Assembly (NCBI GenBank): GCA_003482455.1
Contig: DMYW01000002.1
Location: 187,857-251,856, forward strand
Source: Rheinheimera sp.
Lineage (GTDB): Bacteria; Pseudomonadota; Gammaproteobacteria; Enterobacterales; Alteromonadaceae
Direction: 5' to 3'
DNA: 64,000 nt
Below the pieces are notes generated by a model, which did not search any database, had not been told where the DNA came from, and saw only the letters and a list, made by a program, of their open reading frames with translations. The position numbers and the translations under genes are program-made. Positions 18,219 through 27,530 of the stretch are shown piece after piece; the stretch's first letter is position 1, and each line of letters opens with the position of its first letter.

Positions 18219-18869
18219 ATGCTGCATATGAATTTTAACGAACGCGTGGTGATGGATACGGCCACCATGCCATGGCAAGCCAGCCCAATGCCGGGGGTTT
18301 GGCGCAAGCGTTTGGCTCGTGCTGACGAAGAGTCAGGGCACGCCACCAGCTTGGTTCGCTACGATGCGGGTTCCTGTTTTAGTGCACATGAGCACCCAGG
18401 TGGTGAAGAGATTTTCGTGCTGGATGGTGTATTCAGTGACGAAACCGGTGATTACGGCCCAGGCAGTTATTTGCGCAATCCACCTGGCACGCGGCATGCG
18501 CCATTTAGCCGAGACGGCTGTACTTTGTTTGTTAAATTACACCAGTTTGCCGACGGTGATACGGCAACCGTTCGGATCAACACCCAGCAGACACCATGGT
18601 TGCCAGGCCAAGGCGGCCTGCAAGTGATGCCCCTGCACAGCTTTACAGGCGAACACACAGCACTGGTGCGCTGGCCGGCGGGCGAAGTCTTCAAACCGCA
18701 TCGGCATTGGGGCGGCGAGGAGATTTTGGTGCTGCAAGGCACCTTTTGTGATGAACATGGCCGCTATCCACGCCATTGCTGGCTGCGCAGCCCACATCTG
18801 AGCCAACATCACCCATTTGTCGATGAAGAAACCATTATTTTGGTAAAAACCGGGCATTTGCCGGATTAG
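18219..18869 (+). CDS. ChrR-like double-cupin protein
   Basis: The protein has about 217 residues with two cupin repeats. The metal-binding motifs are HEHPGGEEIFVLDG in the first and HRHWGGEEILVLQG in the second. This matches the cupin half of ChrR, the anti-sigma factor for ECF sigma, but the zinc-binding anti-sigma domain is missing and no sigma gene adjoins. It may be a small-molecule enzyme or an orphan sensor. The ATG at 18219 has GGAG about five bases upstream; an open reading extension to 18111 lacks a ribosome site. It stands between a divergent neighbour and a convergent FKBP gene. Confidence 0.8.
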   Translation: MLHMNFNERVVMDTATMPWQASPMPGVWRKRLARADEESGHATSLVRYDAGSCFSAHEHPGGEEIFVLDGVFSDETGDYGPGSYLRNPPGTRHAPFSRDGCTLFVKLHQFADGDTATVRINTQQTPWLPGQGGLQVMPLHSFTGEHTALVRWPAGEVFKPHRHWGGEEILVLQGTFCDEHGRYPRHCWLRSPHLSQHHPFVDEETIILVKTGHLPD

Positions 18870-18992
18870 ACGAACGAGTGTGGGGCCGCTTTAGCTGTCC
18901 CGCACTCGTTTGGAAGTTAACGAAATTTACCACTGAAACATCGGAAGTCAGGTCAGAGTTGGCTTTGCAGATCCAAAGAATGCGCGGTCGCA

Positions 18993-19463
18993 TTATTCAA
19001 TCGCCAGTAATTCCACATCAAAAATCAGCACCGACCCTGCCGGAATTTTGCCGATGCTGCGATAGCCATAACCGAGCGCAGCAGGGATATAAAACCGCAA
19101 TTTGTCGCCGATATGCATCAGCTGTAGCCCTTCGGTCCAGCCGGCGATCACGCGATTGAGCGGAAACACCACGGTTTCCCCGCGTTCCACCGACGAATCA
19201 AACACCTCGCCATTGATTAAGCGACCGTGGTAATGCACCCGCACCACGTCATCGGCCTGTGGCTTCTCACCGCCTCCACCTTTCATCAACACTTCGTATT
19301 GCAAACCAGAATCTGTGGTGGTGATGTTCTTGCGTTTGGCATTTTCAGTCAAAAACTGATTGCCACGTTCGGCATTGAGCATGCCAGCTTTTTGATCACG
19401 AAAACGCGTGTACATGAAAAACAGCACAACAAAAAGCAGAGTAAAAAATAATGCAGTACTCAT
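18993..19463 (-). CDS. Membrane-anchored FKBP-type peptidyl-prolyl isomerase
   Basis: The protein has 156 residues. Residues about 3-19 are one hydrophobic anchor (ALFFTLLFVVLFFMYTRF), followed by a charged linker and a C-terminal FKBP domain. Family residues are visible: VRVHYHGRLINGEVFDSS, then GWTEGLQLMHIGDKLRFYIP and the YGY flap. It should isomerise X-Pro bonds with the active domain in the periplasm. The ATG at 19463 has AGGGAA upstream. A second, soluble FKBP lies at 30619. Confidence 0.92.
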   Translation of the reverse strand: MSTALFFTLLFVVLFFMYTRFRDQKAGMLNAERGNQFLTENAKRKNITTTDSGLQYEVLMKGGGGEKPQADDVVRVHYHGRLINGEVFDSSVERGETVVFPLNRVIAGWTEGLQLMHIGDKLRFYIPAALGYGYRSIGKIPAGSVLIFDVELLAIE

Positions 19464-19596
19464 GACTTCCCTAACAGTTTTGCAACAAAGATTTTATCTT
19501 ATTGTTAATTATGACGGCCGTCAAAGTGTGATTTTGGCGGTACATGCACTTTACCATGGCTTGGCAATTGCTCTCTAGACTGGCACAGCAGGGAAT

Positions 19597-20298
19597 TTAG
19601 TGAAAATCGGTACGCCGTAACAAAGCGTCGATGGTTTGCATGTACTGCTGCGCTTGGGCGTGTTGTCTCGAGATAACTAGATGTACTGGATAGCGGCCGA
19701 GCACATCGACCTTAAGCCAAGGTGCTGGCGGCGCCTGATGACTACTGACATAACAGAGAAAATAGGCAAAACGCCCACTGTTTAATAGGCGCAGCGCATC
19801 GGCTGAATTGGCTACTTCATAGCGCAATGTCATCAATGGCGAGGCATACGCCTCGTCTTGCAAGTAGGCAAAACGAGTGTCGCGCAACACTAAATAAGGC
19901 TGCTGTAACAAGTCCGCCCACTGCGTCACTGGTGGCGTTTGTTCGGTGCGGATCACGCCAAGTTCAATCTGGTACAACGGCAACTCACTGATCACATATT
20001 GTTGGCGTTGCTGGGCTGTCGGCGCGACTACAGTGGTGAAATCCACCAGTTGTTCTAATGCGCGTTCACCGCGTGGAACCGAATCAAAATGATAAAAAAC
20101 CCGCCACCCCGCGGCCGCAAACAACCTCTGCACCCGGTCAATCGCAATACCAGCGGCGCGCCCTTGTTGATCTGTGTATTCGTAAGGGGGAAGATCTGAA
20201 TAAAAGAAGCTCACCGACGGCTGCGCTACAACCACCATCGACACACTGGAAAAGACTATACCTAGCAGTTGCATCCATCGTTGCAACCAAACCTGCAC
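19597..20298 (-). CDS. Periplasmic solute-binding protein (SBP family 3-like)
   Basis: The protein has 233 residues. A signal peptide ends near VVVAQP, then the two-lobe fold of small amino-acid-type binding proteins begins: FFYSDLPPYEYTDQQGRAAG, and VYRVEFDS-type basic residues later. No permease or ATPase gene adjoins, so it is an orphan binding protein that may serve a receptor. The start GTG at 20298 has GGTGG upstream; ATG at 20274 is possible. It shares its strand with the YhhN gene upstream, 40 bp away. Confidence 0.75.
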   Translation of the reverse strand: MQVWLQRWMQLLGIVFSSVSMVVVAQPSVSFFYSDLPPYEYTDQQGRAAGIAIDRVQRLFAAAGWRVFYHFDSVPRGERALEQLVDFTTVVAPTAQQRQQYVISELPLYQIELGVIRTEQTPPVTQWADLLQQPYLVLRDTRFAYLQDEAYASPLMTLRYEVANSADALRLLNSGRFAYFLCYVSSHQAPPAPWLKVDVLGRYPVHLVISRQHAQAQQYMQTIDALLRRTDFH

Positions 20299-20337
20299 TT
20301 TGCTACCACCGTCAACCGCTGTTGTAGCAACACTAGT

Positions 20338-21021
20338 TCAGTTGCAGCTAACCTGCCTGTCACTCGTCGAAAATATCAACGAATTGGTTTGGGCCCGTTT
20401 GAGCATGCCCTGTGCTAACAGCCACTGCGCCGCATAATAGGTCAGCATAATTAGTTCACCAGCAAACGGAATAGGCTGCCAAAACTTGTTCAGACCAATC
20501 AGCGAATCTGACACGATAAATAGCAGGCCACCCAATTGTAGTGACCGGTTGCTATGCTCCGTCGCCCAAGTGGCTAACGACATCAGTAAAATAACACTGA
20601 TGTAAATCATCACCGGCAGCGCCATCGCTCCTAGTTGCGGCCACATCAATTGGATCACACCAAATGCATACAAGCTGTATGGCAGCAGCAGGCGTTTGTC
20701 GAGCGAGGTAACAGGTCGCAGCGCCAATAAATATCCAAGATGCCCAACCAAAAACGCGCCCAGCCCAAACACAAATAAGTTCTTGCCGTCGATGGCCAGT
20801 AAAACATCGCCGACCATGCCAAACCCAAGTCCGCATAACCACCAACCTCGGCTGCGATTGCTGGAGTTCAGTGCAAACCAGTTGCGGCCCACCGTAACGG
20901 CCAACAGCAGCAAAGGCAAAATCTTCACCACGGCACTACCTGCAAATTCACCGTGCTGACTCAATACGATATAAGTAACCGCCAACAGGCTAAACAGACC
21001 GACGCCCCATCTGGAATTCAT
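20338..21021 (-). CDS. YhhN-family membrane protein (lysoplasmalogenase-like)
   Basis: The protein has 227 residues with about eight hydrophobic helices. Family landmarks are FGMVGDVLLAIDG and a later LLFIVSDSLIGLNKF. Animal relatives (TMEM86B) hydrolyse lysoplasmalogen; the bacterial role is less clear. An inner-membrane location is inferred. The weak ribosome site GAAGAA precedes the ATG at 21021. It may be co-transcribed with the orphan binding protein gene downstream. Confidence 0.85.
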   Translation of the reverse strand: MNSRWGVGLFSLLAVTYIVLSQHGEFAGSAVVKILPLLLLAVTVGRNWFALNSSNRSRGWWLCGLGFGMVGDVLLAIDGKNLFVFGLGAFLVGHLGYLLALRPVTSLDKRLLLPYSLYAFGVIQLMWPQLGAMALPVMIYISVILLMSLATWATEHSNRSLQLGGLLFIVSDSLIGLNKFWQPIPFAGELIMLTYYAAQWLLAQGMLKRAQTNSLIFSTSDRQVSCN

Positions 21022-21207
21022 TTGTGAGTTCTTCTTTAAGTGGTAATGCTGCCTACCTTACGCAATTTATTATTCTGACCGCAAGTCACTATTAACTGGG
21101 AATCAACGCCACTACGAAACAGTCAATCCTCAACAATAAGAAAATTTGTTGCAAATTGTTAACCAAGCTGTATGTTAAATGAACAATAAAAACAACAGGA
21201 CTATGTT

Positions 21208-22620
21208 ATGCGTTTGCACTTCTTATTTTTTGCGCTTCTTTTAAGCACTAGGGCTTCTGCCGCTGAAATTGTTCGATTTATACCCGAATGTACCCAAAAT
21301 GAAATCAAGAACCAACGGGTGGAAGGTTCCTCGTCATTTCGCGAGATCCCGAAAAACCAATACATTCAAGACCTGCCGACCATCAATTATTTGCGCAAAA
21401 AACTAATCAGCAAGGCGCAAGAACAGCAGATGGATGGGGTGTTATTGCGAGAACTGGTGTTTATCAAAGATCTCGACAAACGCAATGTGTATCAGACGGT
21501 GCTTTACGCTGACTTTTTCCAATATTGCAACGATAACAACCGACTATCGACGCAAACCGCCTTGCTGTATCCCTTCCAAAAACTCGAGCGACGTTTAGAA
21601 AGCAAAGGCATCGAATTTGCCCTCAATACCAATGTCCGGGCCTTGTCGCAAGTAGACGTCTCACAACCACAACTTGCAAGTTACAACGCATCACAACCTG
21701 CCAGCATGGACGTCAATCTCGAGAGCAGTTTTGGTTTGCAACTCGGGGACTCGCAGGAAACAATCCATGCTTTATGGGGATTTCCTGGGGCACAGCTACC
21801 ACTGCAGCACCATGAAATGCTGTGGCTGTACGGCCGTCAAACTGCGTTGTGGTTTGATGCGGATAAAAACTTAAAAGCGGTATTTTTCGGCCATGCCATG
21901 CTAAGCGGCTACGGCATCAATTTGATCGAATGGCATCCAAAGCTCGATGAAACGCCTTGGCTGGCGTGGCAAAAGTACCCCGTAAAATCGGAACTCGAAA
22001 ACATGCAGGCTTTGTTGAAGCAGGCCGTAGAACAACCCGATGGTGACTGGCTATTTACCAAAGAAAACCGTCAGTTACACTTGAAATTTGCGGACTTTAA
22101 CCCGCTAGGATCCAATACTTCACTACGCAAATTGACTGGTTTTACGTTCAATTCGTTAGAGCCGCTCCCAGACTCGATAGTCATTCAACAACAAAATGCC
22201 AGCGAGCGACAGGCGTTGTTGCAACGTCTCTCACACACGTTGCAAGGCGACGTGCTGATGCAAACCGAAGTACCCAACCTAGCGACTATGCCGTGGGTCG
22301 TCGAACGTGCGGAAACTGTCTGGTATGTACCGACAGACCAACTACAATTACAGTTTAGCAATCAACAACTTAAAAAAATCCGCATCGCCGACCCTCTGTA
22401 TAAGAATCCACAAGCCAAAGATCTGCGTTGGGATTTCATGCAGGCCATTGGCATGCCAACTGTCAAACAGGAGCTGCTGGCTAAATACCCGATGATGCAA
22501 GATAACGGCGATCGCTTAACCCTGAGCAGCAGCGCGTTTGATGTGGAAATCCAATTGGCCAGCGAACAGCCTGACGCGAAAGTCGACGTGATCGAAATAT
22601 CGCTGTGGCATTTACCTTGA
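21208..22620 (+). CDS. Exported protein of unknown function
   Basis: The protein has 470 residues with a Sec signal peptide (cleavage near RASAAE). No named family is recognised. The central stretch has the look of a BamE/SmpA-type fold: FGLQLGDSQETIHALWGFPG, then MLWLYGRQTALWFDADKN, then KAVFFGHAML. A similar but weaker pattern recurs near residues 400-430. Such folds are common in envelope assembly proteins. AGGA lies about seven bases before the ATG at 21208. The next plus-strand gene, an exported ADP-ribosylglycohydrolase, follows after 104 bp. Confidence 0.7.
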   Translation: MRLHFLFFALLLSTRASAAEIVRFIPECTQNEIKNQRVEGSSSFREIPKNQYIQDLPTINYLRKKLISKAQEQQMDGVLLRELVFIKDLDKRNVYQTVLYADFFQYCNDNNRLSTQTALLYPFQKLERRLESKGIEFALNTNVRALSQVDVSQPQLASYNASQPASMDVNLESSFGLQLGDSQETIHALWGFPGAQLPLQHHEMLWLYGRQTALWFDADKNLKAVFFGHAMLSGYGINLIEWHPKLDETPWLAWQKYPVKSELENMQALLKQAVEQPDGDWLFTKENRQLHLKFADFNPLGSNTSLRKLTGFTFNSLEPLPDSIVIQQQNASERQALLQRLSHTLQGDVLMQTEVPNLATMPWVVERAETVWYVPTDQLQLQFSNQQLKKIRIADPLYKNPQAKDLRWDFMQAIGMPTVKQELLAKYPMMQDNGDRLTLSSSAFDVEIQLASEQPDAKVDVIEISLWHLP

Positions 22621-22724
22621 TCAACGCAAGCGCTGCCACAGCGCCGAGGTCTGGTGGTGAGCGCTTCGCCTGACACTGGTAGGATTTGCCAAACATCCCC
22701 AGCTCGGTGTTCAATAGGAACCCA

Positions 22725-24191
22725 ATGAAAGCGCTTTCTTGGTGGGTTATGAAGAGTTGCTGGTGGGTATGCTGTATCTTGATGTGGGTTTGTCAACCCA
22801 CTGCTGCCCTGCAAAGCACCGCCGAGCAAAGTGCTGCCAAGAAAAATGTCACGCAGCCAAGAGTAGCGACCACATGCGCCGTGCCGACACCACATGCCAG
22901 CGCAGCTCAAAGTGCCTTACAGCCAAAGTCTGTCGATAAAACTCGCTATCAACAGCAACTGCAAGGCTTCTGGCTGGGTTTGAGCATCGCCAATTGGACA
23001 GGTTTAGTCACCGAAATGGACAAAATTGGTGGCGACGGCCCGCAAGGTCAGTTCTATCGGCGTGACGATTGGGGCAAGCCCGACCAACCCAGTATTTGGG
23101 GCCAAGGTATCCCCAGTGAATTGTCATCGACCATTGACTGGGTGGTGCAAAGCCCTGACGGCGTCTGGGGGTCGGACGATGACAGCGACATCGAATACAT
23201 CTATCTCGACGCGATGGCGAAAAGCGCATCGCCACTACTCACACCACAACAAATCCGTGACGCTTGGCTGGCGCATATTTACCGCGACGACGAAACTCCA
23301 GCCCGCACCAAGGACGGCAAACCCGAAAACTTCTTATGGGTGTCCAATCAACAAGCCTTTGATTTGATGCAACAAGGCGTATTGCCGCCGCTCACCGGCA
23401 TGCTGCCGTGGAACCCGCATTACGACATGATTGATGCGCAATTGACGACGGAGTTATTTGGCGCTTTGGCGCCAGGGCGCCCAGATCTCGCCATCCAACT
23501 GGCCTATTTGCCCATTCGCACCACGGCGTCTGGCGAGGCGGCGGATATCGCCCAGTTTTATGTGGTGCTACACGCGATGGCCGCCAACGTCGATGCCAAG
23601 CAACCCCTAAAACCGCAAGTGCTGGCGATGGCAAAAGCCGCCCGCCGTTTTTTGCCTGACGATCAATACCCGGCACGGATGTTTGATTTTGTCTGGAGCC
23701 GCTACGCCGCCGGCGACAGCTGGGAGCAAGCACGTGATGCTGTGTATCAGCGCTACCAAGTACAGATGCAAGACAATTACCGACTCAGCGCACGCCAGCT
23801 GTATTGCAACGGCTGTTTTGCCGCCGGCATTAACTTCGCCTCCAGTATCGTCAGTTTGTTGTACGGCGCAGGGGATATGCAGCAGACCATCCAGATCGCC
23901 GTGTTGGCGGGGTGGGACTCTGACAATCCCGCCGCGACCTGGGGTGGCTGGTACGGCTTGATGCTCGGCCGCGATGGCGTTGAACGCACCTTTGGTCGGA
24001 CGTTTTCGCAGCGCTTTAACATCCACCGCACGCGCAAAGGTTTTGCCACCGCCGCCACACCCAACGGTATCGACACCTTTGACGCCATGGCGACACGTGG
24101 CGTGCAAGTCATTGATCGCGTAGTGCAGCAGTTGGCAAAAGGCCGTTACGATCAACATTGCTGGACTATCCCTGCGGCACCATCTTCGTAA
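22725..24191 (+). CDS. Exported ADP-ribosylglycohydrolase-family protein
   Basis: The protein has about 488 residues. The N-terminus is a signal peptide (SWWVMKSCWWVCCILMWVC with processing near PTAA), so the enzyme is predicted to be periplasmic. The helical ADP-ribosylglycohydrolase fold is shown by GLSIANWTGLVTEMDK, WGSDDDSDIEYIYLDAM, and near the C-terminus WDSDNPAATWGGWYG, which carry the metal-binding acidic residues. The usual first Asp of GxxxGD is Asn-Trp here. Family enzymes remove ADP-ribose from protein or nucleic acid. TAGGAA precedes the ATG at 22725. The preceding exported protein may be co-transcribed. Substrate unknown. Confidence 0.85.
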   Translation: MKALSWWVMKSCWWVCCILMWVCQPTAALQSTAEQSAAKKNVTQPRVATTCAVPTPHASAAQSALQPKSVDKTRYQQQLQGFWLGLSIANWTGLVTEMDKIGGDGPQGQFYRRDDWGKPDQPSIWGQGIPSELSSTIDWVVQSPDGVWGSDDDSDIEYIYLDAMAKSASPLLTPQQIRDAWLAHIYRDDETPARTKDGKPENFLWVSNQQAFDLMQQGVLPPLTGMLPWNPHYDMIDAQLTTELFGALAPGRPDLAIQLAYLPIRTTASGEAADIAQFYVVLHAMAANVDAKQPLKPQVLAMAKAARRFLPDDQYPARMFDFVWSRYAAGDSWEQARDAVYQRYQVQMQDNYRLSARQLYCNGCFAAGINFASSIVSLLYGAGDMQQTIQIAVLAGWDSDNPAATWGGWYGLMLGRDGVERTFGRTFSQRFNIHRTRKGFATAATPNGIDTFDAMATRGVQVIDRVVQQLAKGRYDQHCWTIPAAPSS

Positions 24192-24654
24192 GAGCTCCCC
24201 CGTATTGCATCTAAGCTAAGGGGTTGTCGACTAGCTGAGCGGCGCGCACTCGGTCATCGCGCAGGTGGCCCGCCGCGAATAGCAAGCGCTGCCAGTATCT
24301 GCTGAGCGCTACAGCTGGCACCCCAACCGGCAAACAAGGCTCAGTTGATGCAGAAATTCAGCAACTCCGACCTGTCAGCCAAGCCCTATCGTTTGCGATG
24401 TTTTGCAACACTTTCGTGATTAAACATTAGAGAACATTAATTTTTGTACAGCTAACGTTCAGTTTCAGCGGCGCAGTCTGCGAAAACCAAGCCAACAACG
24501 AACCGCCGACTGAATCGATACAGGGCGCGTCAAATATGGCTTAGAGCAGGGTAACCTTAAGATGTACTTAAGCTTACCCTGTTAAACTCGAGGTACAGGC
24601 GATGTTGTATGTGCCATCGTCCGCAATGGAAAAAACTATCACTGAGGTGTCCAG
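24192..24654. other. 463-bp intergenic region, no gene seen
   Basis: No coding frame with a start and ribosome site is visible. The region contains a large imperfect inverted repeat (see 24545) and an AT-rich patch at 24420-24450 that could hold the promoter of the DUF5666 gene. Confidence 0.6.
24545..24583. repeat. Long imperfect inverted repeat
   Basis: CAGGGTAAC-CTTAAG (24547-24561) pairs with CTTAAG-C-TTACCCTG (24567-24581), 14 pairs with one C-C mismatch and a 5-base loop, extended by A-T and G-T pairs at the base. No T-run follows on the plus strand, so it may be a Rho-type terminator for the ADP-ribosylglycohydrolase gene, a regulator-binding palindrome, or an mRNA hairpin in the leader of the DUF5666 gene. 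Confidence 0.6.
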
Positions 24655-26355
24655 ATGCAGTTTAAACAATCTCTGATCGTCCTAGCTTTGTTATCCACTA
24701 TCACCGCCTGTGGCGGCGGTTCCAGCGATTCCGGCACAGTGCAACCACCAAACGGTGGTGGCGGCACCACAACGCCGACAGTAGGCACCACGGGCGTCAT
24801 CACTGGCTTTGGCAGCGTAATTGTCAACGGCGTGCATTACAGCACCACGTCCACTACCGTCAGCACCGATGACAAAGACAGCGGCGCCGAAACCGATTTA
24901 GCCGTCGGTATGGTGGTCGATGTATCAGGCACCTTAAGCGCAGATGGCAGCACAGGCACCGCCAGCAGCATCAAGTATTCCGCGCATGTCGAAGGCCCCA
25001 TTAGCTTGATCGACTTAGCCACTAAACAAATCACCGTGCTAGGTCAAGTTATTGATTTTGATGACTTAACCGTATTTGAAGGCATCACCGCCGACACACT
25101 GAAAATCAATGACCGCGTGGAAATCAGCGGTTATTACAAAAACCCAGGTCAGTTCTACGCCAGCCGAATTGAACTCGACAGCAAACCAGCCCAGCTTTTG
25201 AAAGTGTACGGCGCAGTCGCTGAACTCAACACAGTTGCCCAAACGTTCAAAGTCGGCCCACAACTGGTTGATTATTCCAAAGCGCGTTTGGATGACTTCG
25301 GCAGCCAACAATTGGCCAATGGCCAAACGGTGAAAGTCAAAGGCAGCACAGTCGATGCCGCCAGCAAAGCCCTGGTTGCCACTGAAATCGATCTGAAAAC
25401 CAAACCAACAACGAATCCTGACAAGCTGCGTACCGAAGGTACAGTCGCCAATGTGGTGGCAGATACCTCGTTTGAACTGAACGGTGTCAAACTGCTGCTC
25501 ACTGCCAACACAGCCTTTGAAAACGGCACCAAAGCCGAGTTAATCAACGGCGCCTTGGTAAAAGTGCAAGCCAGCAATAGCACAGACGGTTGGAAAGCCG
25601 ACAAAGTGGTGTTTATCAAAGCCGTTGTTAGCAAAGTCGAAGGGAAAGTCACCGCGGTCAACACCACCGACAAAACTTTCACTGTGGGCACTGAAACCTA
25701 CTTGGTCACGCCACAAACCGTGTTGAAAGACGATTCCAGCCGCAAAGTGCGCTTCTTTGAGCTGTCATCGCTGGCCGTCAATGATTACGTCGAAGTGGTT
25801 GGTTTTAAAAACCCACAAGGCAGCTTAGTGGCGTTAAAAGTCGAACGTGAAAATGGCGCCAGTGCCGATGGCTACATCGAGTTAAAAGGCTTACCCACTG
25901 AAGTAGCCGCCGATTCATTCACTTTGTTTGGCAAAAAAGTGACGGTCGACAGCAACACTGTGTACTTAAACGGCCGTCGCGTATTGACACAACAAGCCTT
26001 CTTCACGCTGCTCAAAACCACCACAGTGGTTGAAGTCAAAGCCACTGCGGCAGGCAACGATTTATTGGCAACTCGCCTGAAAATCGAATCCGCCGGCAGC
26101 AACGATGGCGCGGTTGAAACCGAGTTCAAAGGCAGTGTCAGCGAAAAAGGTGCCGACTTTATTGTGGTTGGTGGCAAAAAAGTGCTGTTAACCGCCAATA
26201 CCAAGCTGCGGATCGGCAAAAAACGTGACTACACAGTTGAAGGTTTCTTAACCGATGTCAAAGTGGCCGACCGCGTGGAAGTGGAAGGGACCGTCGATGC
26301 AGCAACCAGCAACATCAACGCCCGCTCCGTCTCGGTTGAGCGTGAAAACGACTAA
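24655..26355 (+). CDS. Lipoprotein with seven DUF5666-like repeats
   Basis: The protein has 566 residues. The signal peptide ends in a lipobox (TITACGGG), followed by a Gly/Thr/Pro linker. The rest is seven copies of a roughly 75-residue beta module. Their starts are visible as VITGFGSVIVNGVHY, EGPISLIDLATKQITV, YGAVAELNTVAQTFKV, EGTVANVVADTSFELN, EGKVTAVNTTDKTFTV, LKGLPTEVAADSFTLF and FKGSVSEKGADFIVVG. This is the DUF5666 pattern; most such proteins carry fewer copies. It is probably an outer-membrane or surface-exposed anchor protein. GAGG precedes the ATG at 24655. A long palindromic terminator follows. Confidence 0.88.
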   Translation: MQFKQSLIVLALLSTITACGGGSSDSGTVQPPNGGGGTTTPTVGTTGVITGFGSVIVNGVHYSTTSTTVSTDDKDSGAETDLAVGMVVDVSGTLSADGSTGTASSIKYSAHVEGPISLIDLATKQITVLGQVIDFDDLTVFEGITADTLKINDRVEISGYYKNPGQFYASRIELDSKPAQLLKVYGAVAELNTVAQTFKVGPQLVDYSKARLDDFGSQQLANGQTVKVKGSTVDAASKALVATEIDLKTKPTTNPDKLRTEGTVANVVADTSFELNGVKLLLTANTAFENGTKAELINGALVKVQASNSTDGWKADKVVFIKAVVSKVEGKVTAVNTTDKTFTVGTETYLVTPQTVLKDDSSRKVRFFELSSLAVNDYVEVVGFKNPQGSLVALKVERENGASADGYIELKGLPTEVAADSFTLFGKKVTVDSNTVYLNGRRVLTQQAFFTLLKTTTVVEVKATAAGNDLLATRLKIESAGSNDGAVETEFKGSVSEKGADFIVVGGKKVLLTANTKLRIGKKRDYTVEGFLTDVKVADRVEVEGTVDAATSNINARSVSVEREND

Positions 26356-26384
26356 ACAAACCATAGTTAGACTGAAGTAAACGC

Positions 26385-26415
26385 ACAAGGCCTGCATATG
26401 CAGGCCTTGTTTATT
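26385..26415 (+). terminator. Rho-independent terminator after DUF5666 gene
   Basis: A 26-bp perfect palindrome (26385-26410; half-site ACAAGGCCTGC, loop ATAT) is followed by TTATT. It ends the gene at 24655-26355. Confidence 0.8.
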
Positions 26416-26532
26416 GGCGTTCCGGGGCAGGCATAGACAAGATGGACACAGCTACAACTGGCACAGACGTGGCAGGGATAGTCGTGGACACCCAGCACCG
26501 CAAGCTCCCAGAACCACGTCGCAAGCTTAGGT

Positions 26533-27414
26533 TTACGCCCACATCACCAGCACGGCAGCCAGCACAATCAGCGCCAGCCCCCACAAGTCTTGGGGTTTAA
26601 GTTTCTCTTTTAACCAGAACACCGAAATCAGCAAGGTAAACAACACTTCAATTTGACCAAGTGTTTTGACCAACGGCACGGTTTGCAAGCTCATCGCGGT
26701 AAACCAGCCCAACGAACCCACACAACTGGCGATACTGGTGATCAGCACCAGCTTGGGTTGCAAGCGCATTTTTTGCAGTGTTTCTGGCGATTTCAGCGCC
26801 AAATACACCAATAAAGTCACGGTCTGAATGGTCAGTACCAACAGCAGCACCCACGCGGCGCCATATGGAAACGGCAACCCCAAACTCAGGCTGGCTTCGC
26901 GCACCCACAAGGACGTCAACGCAAAACTCAAACCAGAACCCGCACCGTAGATCAAGGTGCGCCCATCCAAGTCACGAAGACTCTTTAAGCCGCTGAGCAA
27001 AAACACCGCCACAGCCCCCACTAATACACCGAGCCACCCCAGCGGCGTTAAACTCGATGCAAAAAACATCACGCCTAAGATCGCCGCAAAAATCGCTTCG
27101 CTCTTGGCCAGTCCAGCGCCAATTGCATAGTTGTTAAAGGTAAACACTTTGACCATCAAGCTGGTGGCGACAATTTGCATCAAGGCTGCCGCCACAGCGT
27201 ACAACACAAACAGGGTCGGCAGCTGAGCGGGCGCCGCAGGTGCATCCCCCCAATGATACAAACCACACAGATACAAAGCCGCCAATGGCGCACCAAATAA
27301 AAAGCGCGCTAGCGTCACGCCCATCACAGGCACACTCACACTGAGCTTTTTCTGAAAGGCATTACGAAACGCTTGCATAAAGGCAGCAAGCACAGTGAAA
27401 AACACCCAGGTCAT
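26533..27414 (-). CDS. EamA-family (DMT) transporter
   Basis: The protein has 293 residues with ten hydrophobic helices in two EamA repeats (first ending near LLSGLKSLRDL, second with SLGWFTAMSLQTVPLVK, typical of the RhaT/EamA fold). It is probably an inner-membrane metabolite exporter. The ATG at 27414 has GGGGA seven bases upstream; the longer open frame to 27513 would run through a terminator hairpin at 27457-27485, so it is rejected. Confidence 0.85.
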   Translation of the reverse strand: MTWVFFTVLAAFMQAFRNAFQKKLSVSVPVMGVTLARFLFGAPLAALYLCGLYHWGDAPAAPAQLPTLFVLYAVAAALMQIVATSLMVKVFTFNNYAIGAGLAKSEAIFAAILGVMFFASSLTPLGWLGVLVGAVAVFLLSGLKSLRDLDGRTLIYGAGSGLSFALTSLWVREASLSLGLPFPYGAAWVLLLVLTIQTVTLLVYLALKSPETLQKMRLQPKLVLITSIASCVGSLGWFTAMSLQTVPLVKTLGQIEVLFTLLISVFWLKEKLKPQDLWGLALIVLAAVLVMWA

Positions 27415-27456
27415 CTCAAGTCCCCACACAAAACGTTGACTGTAGCACGACAGGTC

Positions 27457-27485
27457 AAAAAAAAGGCGAGCCCTAAGCTCGCCTT
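27457..27485 (-). terminator. Rho-independent terminator
   Basis: GGCGAGC (27465-27471) pairs with GCTCGCC (27477-27483), flanked by eight A that become a U-tract on the minus strand. It ends the lipoprotein gene at 27531-28004. Confidence 0.85.
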
Positions 27486-27530
27486 GAGACAACAAACCGT
27501 TACCGTAGGGCAAACAATCGCCCGTGCGGC

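Noticed and set aside
27415..27513. Longer start for the EamA transporter
   Set aside because: The extension contains a strong terminator hairpin and no signal-like or membrane sequence.
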